64,000 nt of DNA from Nocardia huaxiensis. GTDB lineage: Bacteria > Actinomycetota > Actinomycetes > Mycobacteriales > Mycobacteriaceae. The stretch is from NCBI RefSeq assembly GCF_013744875.1, contig NZ_CP059399.1:7502001-7566000 (forward strand). Direction: 5' to 3'. Positions 1 through 8,338 of the stretch are shown here, in pieces; position 1 is the stretch's first letter; each line of letters starts with the position of its first letter. The position numbers and the translations under genes were made by a program. The notes under the pieces were generated by a model. That model made no database searches. It was given only the letters and a program-made list of their open reading frames with translations, and had not been told where the DNA came from.

Positions 1-1
1 C

Positions 2-2074
2 GCGCTGATCGTGCGCACCGCACTGGTGGCCGGACGCCGCGTCGACGGAACCAGCTGGCGCGCACTGGAAGCCCTGACCGCCTCGCGTGGCGGCGAGGGC
101 ATCCAGGTGCTGCACTTCGACGATCTGGAACGGTTCCTGGTGCTGGCGGCGGTCTCGCAGCGCGGCGGCGTGGTGGAATTGGCCGCGCCGGGTGAGGTGT
201 CCGCCGACGAGGTGAAGCGCATTCTGCGCGACACCGGCGTGAAATACGCTGCGTGGCTGCCGAAGTCGTCGAGCGCCCGCGCCCGGGTGGATGCCGCCGC
301 GGCCCGCGACGAGTGGGGTTTCCGCTACGGCTGGACCGCCCAGGAGGTGGTCGCCGACACCGCGCGCGGCCTGCACGGGCGCAAGGCCACCGGCTCCGGG
401 TTCGCCGACCGCCGCGGCGCGATCCCGCTGCCCACGCACGTGGTGCCGCAGAACGCGCCCACCTCCGACGGCTACACGCTGAAAGCCGCCGCGCCGGAGG
501 GCCTGCAGGGCGAGTTCGACGATCTCATGGACGACCGCATCCCGGTGTTCACCGCCACCAACACCTCCGAGGCGCTGCCCGGCCCGCTCACCCCGCTCAC
601 CATCGACCTGCAGGCGGGTGCCATCCGGCTGGGCAACGAGGCCATGGGGAACATGATCGCCATCGAGGGAATCGCGTTGGAGCACTGGGTTTCCCGGGTC
701 ACCGGCGTGCTCGGCCATCACATGTACATCAACGCGTCCATCGGGGTGTTCTCCGCGGAGAACATGCCCGGCTGGGACGAGGAGAGCGTGCGCCGCGACG
801 TGTACGGCGCGATCGGCGATGTGGAGTTGCACCCCAAGGGCCGTCCGGCCATGCCGACCGGAATGGCCAAGCGGGCGGGCACTTTCAAGGCCATGGGCCG
901 GGTCGCCGCCACCGCCATGAAGTACTCGAAGACCGCCGAGCTGATCAATGCCGCCTCGCACGCGGAAGCCCTTGACCGCGACCGCATCTCGGAGCTCACC
1001 GACGAGCAGCTGCACGCCCGCGCCCTGCTGTGGCGCGACCGGCTCAACCAAGCCTGGCAGGCCGCCTCCATCGGCGTCATGATGACCGGCGCCGCCACCG
1101 CCGCCCACAAGGGCGAGGTGAAGATCGACCTGGAACGGCTGGAGTCGGCCAAGACCATGCTGGCCGTGGAACGCCTTGCGGCCCTGTGCCGTAAGGACGC
1201 CGGACTGCAGGCCATCGCCAAGACCGGCGATGTGGCCGCGGCCCGGGAGAAGTCGCCGGCGTTCGCCAAGGCCCTCACCGAGGAGCTGGCCCGCATCGGG
1301 CACCGCGGCCCGGGTGAGTGCGAGCTCATCAACGCCACCTTCGGCGACCGTCCCGAACTGCTGGTCACCGCCGCCGGTCGGGCCGCGGAAATGCCCGCGC
1401 CGCACCGGGATCCGGTGCCGGAGCCGGCCAGCCGCACCGCCAAGATGGCGGTCGGCGCCACCGTCTACCGCGAGCGCGCCCGCGATGCCGTGGTGCGCGT
1501 GACGAACTGCCTGCGCCTGGCCACCCAGGAGCGGGCGGCGCGTCTGGTCAAGGCGGGCAAGCTCACCGAGATCGAAGACTCGGTCTTCCTGACCCTCGAC
1601 GAAATCCTCTGGGCTCCTGCCGATCTGAAGGAGCGCGTGGCCCGCCGCCGCGCCGAGCGCACCAGGTTCCAGGCCGTGCGCATGCCCGATGTGGTGAACG
1701 GCGCGTGGGAGCCGGAGGAGATCTCCGGTGCGCTGGAGGTGGGCGGCACCCTCACCGGTCTGGGCGTGAGCCCCGGCGTGGTGGAGGGCGTCGTGAAACG
1801 CGTCCTGACCCTCGACGACGACATCGAACCCGGCGACATCCTGGTCGCCTCGGTGACCGACACCGGCCACACCGCCATGTTCGCCTACGCGGGCGCGGTG
1901 GTCACCGATATCGGCGGCGCGGCCTCGCATGCCGCCATCGTCGCCCGCGAATTCGGCGTGCCGTGCGTGGTCGACACCAAGATCGCGAGCACCTCGCTGT
2001 CGGATGGACAGCGGGTGCGGGTGGACGGCGCGGCGGGAACCATCACCCTGCTGGCCGACGCCGACGCCGACTGA
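2..2074 (+). CDS. PEP-utilising enzyme with N-terminal epimerase-like tail (5' partial)
   Basis: The frame is open to the left edge of the window, so the start and an unknown N-terminal part are missing. The first visible ~130 residues (ending RYGWTAQEVVADTARGL) resemble the tail of an NAD-dependent epimerase. The middle part contains FTATNTSEALPGPLTPLT, a stretch typical of rifampin-phosphotransferase-like proteins. The C-terminus is a PEP-utiliser mobile domain with the phosphohistidine motif GGAASHAAIVAR; the histidine codon is at 1928-1930. Such enzymes pass phosphate from PEP or ATP through this histidine. No ATP-grasp domain is visible here, so the substrate is unknown. The secreted phosphatase gene follows 143 bases downstream. 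Confidence 0.8.
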   Translation, partial: ALIVRTALVAGRRVDGTSWRALEALTASRGGEGIQVLHFDDLERFLVLAAVSQRGGVVELAAPGEVSADEVKRILRDTGVKYAAWLPKSSSARARVDAAAARDEWGFRYGWTAQEVVADTARGLHGRKATGSGFADRRGAIPLPTHVVPQNAPTSDGYTLKAAAPEGLQGEFDDLMDDRIPVFTATNTSEALPGPLTPLTIDLQAGAIRLGNEAMGNMIAIEGIALEHWVSRVTGVLGHHMYINASIGVFSAENMPGWDEESVRRDVYGAIGDVELHPKGRPAMPTGMAKRAGTFKAMGRVAATAMKYSKTAELINAASHAEALDRDRISELTDEQLHARALLWRDRLNQAWQAASIGVMMTGAATAAHKGEVKIDLERLESAKTMLAVERLAALCRKDAGLQAIAKTGDVAAAREKSPAFAKALTEELARIGHRGPGECELINATFGDRPELLVTAAGRAAEMPAPHRDPVPEPASRTAKMAVGATVYRERARDAVVRVTNCLRLATQERAARLVKAGKLTEIEDSVFLTLDEILWAPADLKERVARRRAERTRFQAVRMPDVVNGAWEPEEISGALEVGGTLTGLGVSPGVVEGVVKRVLTLDDDIEPGDILVASVTDTGHTAMFAYAGAVVTDIGGAASHAAIVAREFGVPCVVDTKIASTSLSDGQRVRVDGAAGTITLLADADAD

Positions 2075-2217
2075 GACCACTCCCCCGCCATTCCGGCGCG
2101 GGGTGCGTCACCCCCACGGAGCTGCCCCAGGGCACGCGCCGCGATGGCGCGCGCCCGCTCCGCCGCAAGCCCGGGCCGGGATCCCCCTTCCCCGGCCCGT
2201 TATGAAAGGAACACCCC

Positions 2218-3141
2218 GTGACGATCTCGCGCGCCGCACGCGGCACCGTGGCCGGTATAGCCGCCGCGCTCATCGCCTTCATGCCCGCGGCGGTCACCCC
2301 CGCCGCGTTCGCGAATCCGGCTGTCCCCGTCTTGCAGTCGCCCCAGAAGGGCGATTCGCTCAACCTGGCCACGGCCCCCAATGCCCGTGATATCGGCGGC
2401 TACCCGACCCAGGGTGGCGGCGGCAAGCTCAGGCACGGCGTGGTCTTCCGCACCGACGCGCTGAACAAATTGACCGCCGCCGAACAGCAGCAGTTGGTAA
2501 CGGCGGGCGTCACCAAGGTGATCGACTTCCGCAGCCCGACCGAGGCCGGGCAGAATCCGGACAAGCTCCCGGGTTCGATTCCCGCGCAGGCCCTTCCGGT
2601 CTACGATCCCGCGAACGATTTCTACCTGTTCTTCGCCAAGGCCGTCCAGGGCGGCCCGGAGGTGCAGCAGCAACTTCTGGGCGACGGCAAGGCCGCGCAG
2701 TTCATGCAGGACTACAACCGCTGGATGGTCACCGACGCGACTTCTCGCGCGCAGTTCGCCACCGCGTTCAAAGAGATCGCCAACTCCTCCGGCCCGATCC
2801 TCTACCACTGCACCGCAGGCAAGGACCGCACCGGCTGGATGACCGCCATCCTCATGAGCGCCCTGAATGTGCCCAAGGGCCAGATCTACAACGACTATCT
2901 GGCCTCCAACGACAATCTCGCCGCCGGCAACCAGGCGATCCTGGACGGTCTCGTCGCCAGCGGCCGGGTCACCGATCCGTCGCTGTTCGAGCCGGTGCTC
3001 GGTGTCGACCGCAGCTACCTGGACGCCGCCTTCGACCAGGCCGAGCAGTCCTACGGCTCGATGGACGGTTTCATCACCAACGGCCTGGGCATCGACGCCG
3101 CCACGCTCGACAAACTGAAGGCCAAGCTGCTCGACAAGTAG
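2218..3141 (+). CDS. Secreted tyrosine-protein phosphatase (Y_phosphatase3 type)
   Basis: This is a 307-residue protein starting at GTG, with an AAAGGA ribosome binding site nine bases upstream. Residues 1-32 form a Sec signal peptide ending near AAFA, so the enzyme should act outside the membrane. The P-loop HCTAGKDRTGW lies at residues 197-207, with Cys198 as nucleophile. The N-terminal NARDIGGY motif is typical of PtpB-like phosphatases, which remove phosphate from phosphotyrosine or phosphoinositides. It lies just downstream of the PEP-utilising enzyme. A cytoplasmic relative at 13550-14365 lies next to another PEP-utilising enzyme. Confidence 0.9.
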   Translation: MTISRAARGTVAGIAAALIAFMPAAVTPAAFANPAVPVLQSPQKGDSLNLATAPNARDIGGYPTQGGGGKLRHGVVFRTDALNKLTAAEQQQLVTAGVTKVIDFRSPTEAGQNPDKLPGSIPAQALPVYDPANDFYLFFAKAVQGGPEVQQQLLGDGKAAQFMQDYNRWMVTDATSRAQFATAFKEIANSSGPILYHCTAGKDRTGWMTAILMSALNVPKGQIYNDYLASNDNLAAGNQAILDGLVASGRVTDPSLFEPVLGVDRSYLDAAFDQAEQSYGSMDGFITNGLGIDAATLDKLKAKLLDK

Positions 3142-3273
3142 CGGCTGAGCCGTTGCGCGAGTGACGGCTTCACCGCTGTCCATCGAATGCCGACGCCGTG
3201 TGGGACGGCGTCGGCATTCGTGTGTCCGGGCTCGTCCTCGGGACACGCGGGCGTTGTACATGCGAAAATTCGC

Positions 3274-4278
3274 ATGGTGCAGGAGATCTGGCATCTCGAC
3301 GGGCGGCGCACCCGCTCCGTGAGCGCGGAGAACCCGACCGGCGAGCCCGGTGCGGGCGGGCGGGCCATAGCCGGGACGGGCGCTTTCGCCGCCGCCGGAC
3401 TGGGCCGCGGCTGGAAGGTTTCGCCCTCGGTGGATCTGGCCCCGGGGGAAACCGTCACCCTCGCAGACCTTTCCGGGCCGGGCGTCATCCGCCACATCTG
3501 GCTCACCACCGATCGCACGCTGCTGCGCGATTTCACGCTCCAGATCTATTGGGACGGCGCGCTGGAGCCGGCGGTGGCGGTGCCGCTGGGCGATTTCTTC
3601 TGCAATGCCTGGCCGGAACTGGCGCTGGTGAACTCGCAGACGGTGGTGGTCGCGCCGGCGGGCGGGCTGAACAGCTACTGGCCCATGCCCTTCCACACGC
3701 ACGCGCTCGTCACGCTGCACAATGGGGCGCGGCATACGGCGCCGGTGTACTACCAGATCACCTATCTCGAAGAGGACGTCCCGGCTGCGGCGGGCACGCT
3801 GCACGCGCGCTGGCGGTGCAGTGATCCGCTCGGGTCACCGGCCGTGCATCCGATCGTCGAAATCACCGGCGGGCCCGGCCGTTACGTGGGCACCTATCTC
3901 GCCATCGAACCGCGGGTGCCGGGCTGGTGGGGTGAGGGCGAGGTGAAGTTCTATCTCGATCAGGACGCCGAGTTCCCGACCATCTGCGGCACCGGCACCG
4001 AGGACTATTTCGGCGGCGCCTGGAACTTCGACCTGGACGGGTCGTATCGGCCGTATTCGACGCCGTATCTGGGGCTGACGCAGGTGGAGCCGCCGGATCG
4101 GATCTATGAGCCGCAGCAGCGATTCGGCATGTACCGCTGGCACATTCCCGATCCGATCTGCTTCGACGATTCGCTGCAGGCGACCGTGCAGGCGCTGGGC
4201 TGGCGCGACGACGGCCATTATCTGCCGCTCGAGCACGCGCACATCGCCACCACCGCGCTCTGGTATCAGGCCCGCTGA
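3274..4278 (+). CDS. GH172 family (DUF2961) glycoside hydrolase
   Basis: This is a 334-residue protein with no signal peptide. ATG at 3274 is chosen because the family-type sequence (VQEIWHLDGRRTRS) begins there; the frame continues upstream to 3187. The whole length fits DUF2961, now GH172. The motif GTGTEDYFGGAWNF (Glu243 within GTGTEDY) is the family signature carrying a catalytic acid residue. Known GH172 enzymes act on difructose dianhydride or on alpha-D-arabinofuranosides, including mycobacterial arabinan. The substrate here is not determined. A pentose/polyol catabolic locus begins 1.1 kb downstream, and supplying arabinose to it is an inference. Confidence 0.85.
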   Translation: MVQEIWHLDGRRTRSVSAENPTGEPGAGGRAIAGTGAFAAAGLGRGWKVSPSVDLAPGETVTLADLSGPGVIRHIWLTTDRTLLRDFTLQIYWDGALEPAVAVPLGDFFCNAWPELALVNSQTVVVAPAGGLNSYWPMPFHTHALVTLHNGARHTAPVYYQITYLEEDVPAAAGTLHARWRCSDPLGSPAVHPIVEITGGPGRYVGTYLAIEPRVPGWWGEGEVKFYLDQDAEFPTICGTGTEDYFGGAWNFDLDGSYRPYSTPYLGLTQVEPPDRIYEPQQRFGMYRWHIPDPICFDDSLQATVQALGWRDDGHYLPLEHAHIATTALWYQAR

Positions 4279-4287
4279 CACGGGAAA

Positions 4288-4313
4288 CGGCCCCGGGGGT
4301 GGTCCCGGAGCCG
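4288..4313. terminator. Candidate bidirectional terminator hairpin
   Basis: Arms CGGCCCCGGG (4288-4297) and CCCGGAGCCG (4304-4313) pair at nine of ten positions around a 6-base loop. The hairpin sits between two convergent genes. There is no clear U-tract. Confidence 0.45.
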
Positions 4314-4354
4314 CGTGTCCCGTTCCGTGGCAGAGGTTTCCCTGATGCTCTGCC

Positions 4355-5071
4355 CTACTTCTTGCCCGGGGTCATGCCGGAGTTGATGGTGGTGAAGTAC
4401 TGCACGGCAGCCAGGATGGCGACCGGAGCGGTGATGAAGATCTGGCCGATCAGGGTGCCGAGGAATCCGACCGCGCCCATGCCGGCGATGCAGCCGAGAA
4501 CGCCGCCGCCGACCACGCCGACCGGGAACATGGCGGCGAGCGCGGTTCCGGCGACACCGGCGCCGGCGATTCCGCCGAGCACGCAGCCCAGGCCGGCGCC
4601 CGCGAGACCGCCGACGAGGGTGCCGATGGTGGCGCCCATGGAGATGGTGGAGGTCAGTCGGCTCCAGGCGGCCTGCTCACGCTCGTAGTCGGTCTTCCAC
4701 GGGGCCTGGTCCTCGTACGGCAGCGCGACCGGCTTGTACACCGCGTGCGCGGTGTCGAACTCGGGGGTCAGGGTGGCGGTGTTGCCGGAGATGTCCGCGG
4801 CGATCGGGAACTCGAATTCGTCCACGCGGAACTTCAGTTCGGTGCCGGCGACGGTGTCGCCGTTGGCGGCCTTCACCTTGAAGACGCCGTCCTCGACGAC
4901 CAGCGATCCGGCGTCGGTGCGGATGACCATGTTCTTGTCGGTGGTGGTGGCCGCGTAGTTGATCACGCCGTTGTCGGCGGGAGCGACGGGCTCCGCGTGC
5001 ACGGTGCCGGCGGTGATGCCCAGGGCGGCGATCGCGAGCGCCGCGGGGGCGGCGAATTTCCTCATCAGCAT
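4355..5071 (-). CDS. Secreted glycine-rich protein of unknown function
   Basis: This is a 238-residue protein with a signal peptide ending at VHA|EP (residues 1-27). Residues ~30-115 form a beta-rich domain. They are followed by a charged stretch (WKTDYEREQAAWSRL) and by a long Gly/Ala-rich hydrophobic segment (~145-225) that could insert in a membrane. Proteins of this build are common in Nocardia and lack an assigned function. The start is either ATG at 5071 (MLMRKF) or the internal ATG two codons later; neither has a strong ribosome binding site. The gene is divergent from the polyol dehydrogenase. Confidence 0.75.
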   Translation of the reverse strand: MLMRKFAAPAALAIAALGITAGTVHAEPVAPADNGVINYAATTTDKNMVIRTDAGSLVVEDGVFKVKAANGDTVAGTELKFRVDEFEFPIAADISGNTATLTPEFDTAHAVYKPVALPYEDQAPWKTDYEREQAAWSRLTSTISMGATIGTLVGGLAGAGLGCVLGGIAGAGVAGTALAAMFPVGVVGGGVLGCIAGMGAVGFLGTLIGQIFITAPVAILAAVQYFTTINSGMTPGKK

Positions 5072-5430
5072 TTTTTGGGGGTTCCTCTGTAGCGCAGACT
5101 GACCAGTCTTGATCAGGCGTCCAGAGCGTTACCGTCGGAAGCGAACGGTTGGTGACGACGAAGGGAACTGCTCCGTAGGGGTTAGCGAACGGACAGCAAT
5201 CACAACGGATTCCGGCCCGCGCCACCCGCGCACCTGTGCGCGAGGCCACTTCCGGACCGGACCCGGCACAGCGATTCCCCACCCGCGCCCCCATTCCCGC
5301 CCCACCGTCTCCCTATTCGCCCGCCCCCGCCCCTATCGCCACCCGTAATGCAGACGAAATCCGACATGCCTCGCGATTGCTATTGGGTAAAACGCACCAG
5401 GCGAGCGGCGTTGGGGTGCATGGTATTTCT
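5072..5430. promoter_or_regulatory. 359-bp divergent intergenic region with a palindrome
   Basis: No gene is seen in this region. A perfect inverted repeat GACTG-AC-CAGTC lies at 5097-5108, about 26 bases upstream of the secreted protein start on the minus strand, in a plausible operator position. The 10-mer CTGACCAGTC within it recurs as its reverse complement at 54930-54941. No confident -10/-35 pair was identified. Confidence 0.4.
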
Positions 5431-6423
5431 ATGCGCGCGTTGCTCGTCGAGAAGCCTGGACAGTTCTCGATCGAATCCGTTCCCGATCCGACGCCGGGCA
5501 TCGGGGAGGCAGTGATCAGGGTCGACGCGGTCGGGATATGCGGTACGGATATCCATATCGTGGAAGGCGAATTCCCGCCCACGCCCTATCCGATCGTTCC
5601 CGGGCACGAATTCGCCGGGGAAGTCGTGGCACTCGGTGCGGATGCCGCGGGTGTGCGCGTCGGTGATCGCGTCGCCGTCGATCCCTCGTTGTTCTGCGGC
5701 AGATGTCATTACTGTGCTATCGGTCGCGGAAATCTTTGCGAGAACTGGGGAGCCATCGGCGATACCGTGGACGGCGCCATGGCGGAATTCGTGAAAGTTC
5801 CGGCCGCCAACTGCTATCGACTCCCCGGGCACGTGCCCTCCGCGCACGGCGCGCTGGTCGAGCCACTGTCCTGCGCGGTGCACGGATTCGACGTGCTGCC
5901 AAGGCAACTCGGCACCCACTACCTGGTCTACGGCGCGGGCACCATGGGTCTGCTCATGCTGCAACTGGCCATCGCGGCGGGCGCGGCCTCGGTCTCGGTG
6001 GTCGACACCAATGCCGATCGGCTGGCCGTGGCGCGCACGCTCGGCGCGGATGCGGCCACCATTTCCGCCGACGATCTCGATCGGCCGCAAGGCTGGGAAG
6101 TCGTGATCGAATGCAGCGGAACGATTGCCGCCATGGAAGACGGCCTGTCCCGGGTGCGCCGCGGCGGCACCTATCAGCAATTCGGTGTCGCCCCCGCGGC
6201 GGCGCGGGCGGAGATTTCCCCCTTTCGCATCTACAACGACGAGATCACCATCGTCGGCTCGATGGCCGTGCTGCACAGTTTCGGCCGCGCCGTCGATCTC
6301 ATGGGCGAAGGCGTCATCGACGCGGAAACCATGATCACGCACGATTTCTCGCTGCACGAATTCGCCGATGCCGTGCGGACCTTCCGCGCGGGCACCGGAC
6401 GCAAAATCCAACTGCATCCCTGA
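5431..6423 (+). CDS. Zinc-dependent MDR alcohol/polyol dehydrogenase
   Basis: This 330-residue protein belongs to the zinc medium-chain dehydrogenase family (sorbitol, xylitol and threonine dehydrogenase type). Catalytic zinc motifs VGICGTDIH and GHEFAGEVVALG are present, as is the structural-zinc lobe CGRCHYCAIGRGNLC with all four cysteines. The Rossmann motif (YGAGTMGLLMLQ) lies near residue 170. ATG at 5431 begins MRALLVEKPG, the usual family start; upstream in-frame sequence is low-complexity. A carbohydrate kinase starts 30 bases downstream, so the pair probably forms an operon that oxidises a polyol to a ketose and phosphorylates it. The exact polyol is unknown. Confidence 0.88.
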   Translation: MRALLVEKPGQFSIESVPDPTPGIGEAVIRVDAVGICGTDIHIVEGEFPPTPYPIVPGHEFAGEVVALGADAAGVRVGDRVAVDPSLFCGRCHYCAIGRGNLCENWGAIGDTVDGAMAEFVKVPAANCYRLPGHVPSAHGALVEPLSCAVHGFDVLPRQLGTHYLVYGAGTMGLLMLQLAIAAGAASVSVVDTNADRLAVARTLGADAATISADDLDRPQGWEVVIECSGTIAAMEDGLSRVRRGGTYQQFGVAPAAARAEISPFRIYNDEITIVGSMAVLHSFGRAVDLMGEGVIDAETMITHDFSLHEFADAVRTFRAGTGRKIQLHP

Positions 6424-6453
6424 CGGGCGGCACGAGAAGACAGGTAGGGACCA

Positions 6454-7842
6454 ATGACGGTCGTTGCCGGAGTGGACTCCTCCACACAGTCCTGCAAGAT
6501 CGTGGTGTGCGATGCCGACACCGGAACGGTGCTGCGGCAAAGGCAGATACCGCACATCGACGGGACCGAGGTGCCGCCGTCGGTGTGGTGGGAGGCGCTG
6601 CGCCAGGCCACCGATCGCATGATGCGGGATGTGGAGGCCATCGCGGTGGCCGGACAGCAACACGGGCTGGTGGTGCTCGACGCCGCCGGGCACCCGGTGC
6701 GAGATGCCCTGCTGTGGAACGACACCCGCTCGGCCGAGGCCGCCGCGCAACTCGTGGCCGAACTGGGCGGCCCGCAAGCCTGGGCGGACGCGGTGGGCAG
6801 CGTACCGCTGGCCGCGCACACCGTGGCCAAGCTGCGCTGGTTCGCCGATCACGAGCCCGAGCTCGCCGACCGCACGGCACGGGTGCTGCTGCCGCACGAC
6901 TACCTGACCTGGTTGCTGCGCGGCGGCGATCCGGAGACCGCGCCCACCACCGATCGCGGGGACGCCTCCGGCACCGGGTACTGGTCGCCCGCGGACGGGA
7001 ACTACCGCACCGATCTGCTGTCGCTGGCCTTCCGCGGGCGCAGTCCCGAACTGCCCAAGGTGCTGGGCCCGGCAGAAGTGGCCGGGCACACCCCGGGCGG
7101 GCGGCTGGTCGCGGCCGGCACCGGCGACAATGCCGCCGCCGCACTGGGTTTGGCCATCGAGGACAGTGACGTGGTGGTGTCGCTGGGCACCAGCGGCACG
7201 GTGTTCACCCGCGCGGCCGTGCCCAGCGCCGACCCGTCCGGGGCGGTGAACGGGTTCGCCGATGCCACGGGGGCGTTCCTGCCGCTGGTGTGCACGCTCA
7301 ATGCGGCGCGCGTGCTCGATTCCACCGCGACGCTGCTCGGCACCGATATGTCGGGGCTGGAAGTGCTTGCGGCGCAATCACCGGCGGGCGCGGACGGGCT
7401 CACGCTGCTCCCCTACCTGGCCGGGGAGCGCACGCCGAATCTGCCGCACGCCACCGGCAGCCTGCACGGGCTGCGGCCGCACACCATGCGACCGCATCAT
7501 CTGGCGCGGGCGGCCATCGAGGGGATGCTGTGCAATATCGCCGAGGCGTTCGACCGGCTGCCCACCACCCCGCGCCGCATTCTGCTCATCGGCGGCGCGG
7601 CGCGCTCGCGGATGATCGCGCATGCCGCCGCCACCATCTTCGGCATGACGGTCACCGTGCCGAGTCCGGGTGAGTACGTGGCCCTGGGAGCCGCACGCCA
7701 GGCGGCCTGGGCGCTGCGCGGCGGCCCGCGCCCGCCCCGCTGGCCCGCGCCGCACGCCACCGAATTCCATTCTGTCGCAACGGGAATCGGGGCGGCGATC
7801 AGACAGCGCTACGCCGAGATCCGAGACCTGTACTACGCCTGA
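6454..7842 (+). CDS. FGGY carbohydrate kinase, xylulokinase-like
   Basis: This is a 462-residue FGGY kinase. The N-terminal phosphate-binding motif GVDSSTQSCK, the substrate-side motif AVAGQQHGL and LLWNDTRS are as in xylulokinases. The second domain carries VSLGTSGTVF and the LIGGAARS region of the FGGY signature. It phosphorylates a ketose with ATP, most likely D-xylulose judging from its relatives, though neighbouring pentuloses cannot be excluded. It lies 30 bases after the polyol dehydrogenase in the same direction. A second FGGY kinase of a different subtype is encoded at 8339-9823 on the other strand. Confidence 0.88.
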   Translation: MTVVAGVDSSTQSCKIVVCDADTGTVLRQRQIPHIDGTEVPPSVWWEALRQATDRMMRDVEAIAVAGQQHGLVVLDAAGHPVRDALLWNDTRSAEAAAQLVAELGGPQAWADAVGSVPLAAHTVAKLRWFADHEPELADRTARVLLPHDYLTWLLRGGDPETAPTTDRGDASGTGYWSPADGNYRTDLLSLAFRGRSPELPKVLGPAEVAGHTPGGRLVAAGTGDNAAAALGLAIEDSDVVVSLGTSGTVFTRAAVPSADPSGAVNGFADATGAFLPLVCTLNAARVLDSTATLLGTDMSGLEVLAAQSPAGADGLTLLPYLAGERTPNLPHATGSLHGLRPHTMRPHHLARAAIEGMLCNIAEAFDRLPTTPRRILLIGGAARSRMIAHAAATIFGMTVTVPSPGEYVALGAARQAAWALRGGPRPPRWPAPHATEFHSVATGIGAAIRQRYAEIRDLYYA

Positions 7843-7870
7843 CCGGATCCCGCCGACGTCTACCTTCACT

Positions 7871-7982
7871 CGTCATCCCAGTATGCGCGGCTCGTCATCC
7901 CGGCATGCTTTTGGCCGGGATCCACACGGGCGAGCGCTGCACCCACTGTGTGGATCCCGGCCAAAAGCGCGCCGGGATGACG
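7871..7982. repeat. Long imperfect palindrome (35-bp arms) with an extra half-copy
   Basis: Arms at 7893-7927 and 7948-7982 are complementary at 33 of 35 positions around a 20-base loop. A truncated third copy of the arm start (CGTCATCCC) lies at 7871-7879. The element sits between the convergent kinase gene and the ribbon-helix-helix gene. It could act as a bidirectional terminator or be a miniature palindromic repeat. No coding potential was seen. Confidence 0.8.
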
Positions 7983-7987
7983 GGGGG

Positions 7988-8029
7988 CGTGGTTCACGGG
8001 GCGTGCGTGGTTCACGGGGCGTGGTTCAC
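7988..8029. repeat. Short direct repeats CGTGGTTCAC x3
   Basis: The 10-mer CGTGGTTCAC occurs at 7988, 8006 and 8020, the copies being separated by GGGG-type spacers. The array directly follows the long palindrome. It is noncoding and its function is unknown. Confidence 0.7.
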
Positions 8030-8065
8030 CCGGCGGTCGTCGGAACGGGCTCGCGGCACACGGCG

Positions 8066-8236
8066 CTAGCTGTAGACCACCGGTTCGCCGGTGACGAATT
8101 CGTCCCAGGCGCGCTGCCGGTTCATGTACGTGCGGAGGGCGTCGCGGACGATCTCCTGTTTGGAGCGTCCCTCCACCACCGCCTGCGCGACCAGCGCAGC
8201 TTCTTCGTCCTCGCTGAGCCGCAAAGTCCATGCCAC
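8066..8236 (-). CDS. Ribbon-helix-helix (CopG-type) DNA-binding protein, orphan antitoxin-like
   Basis: This is a 56-residue protein. The N-terminal strand AWTLRLSEDEEAAL and the helix EGRSKQEIVRDALRTYM give the ribbon-helix-helix pattern of CopG/VapB-type regulators. GTG at 8236 is preferred because AAGGTGG lies 12 bases upstream and homology begins there; an ATG at 8293 would add 19 unlikely residues. No toxin ORF follows on the same strand before the palindromic repeat. It is therefore either an orphan antitoxin or a free-standing regulator. It lies 102 bases downstream of the kinase gene. Confidence 0.65.
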   Translation of the reverse strand: MAWTLRLSEDEEAALVAQAVVEGRSKQEIVRDALRTYMNRQRAWDEFVTGEPVVYS

Positions 8237-8338
8237 CGGCAAGTAATACCACCTTGCGGGCGCGATGTCCCACCGTTCACCGAACGGTCGCAACAGGTGG
8301 AATCGGCGTGAACGGCGCGGCCGGTCCGCCGGCGACCG

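Noticed and set aside
5380..7377. A 665-codon open frame on the minus strand
   Set aside because: Antisense to the polyol dehydrogenase and xylulokinase-like genes.
7871..8029. CRISPR-like repeat array
   Set aside because: The repeats are palindromic or only ~10 bases, with irregular short spacers and no cas genes. They do not fit a CRISPR array.
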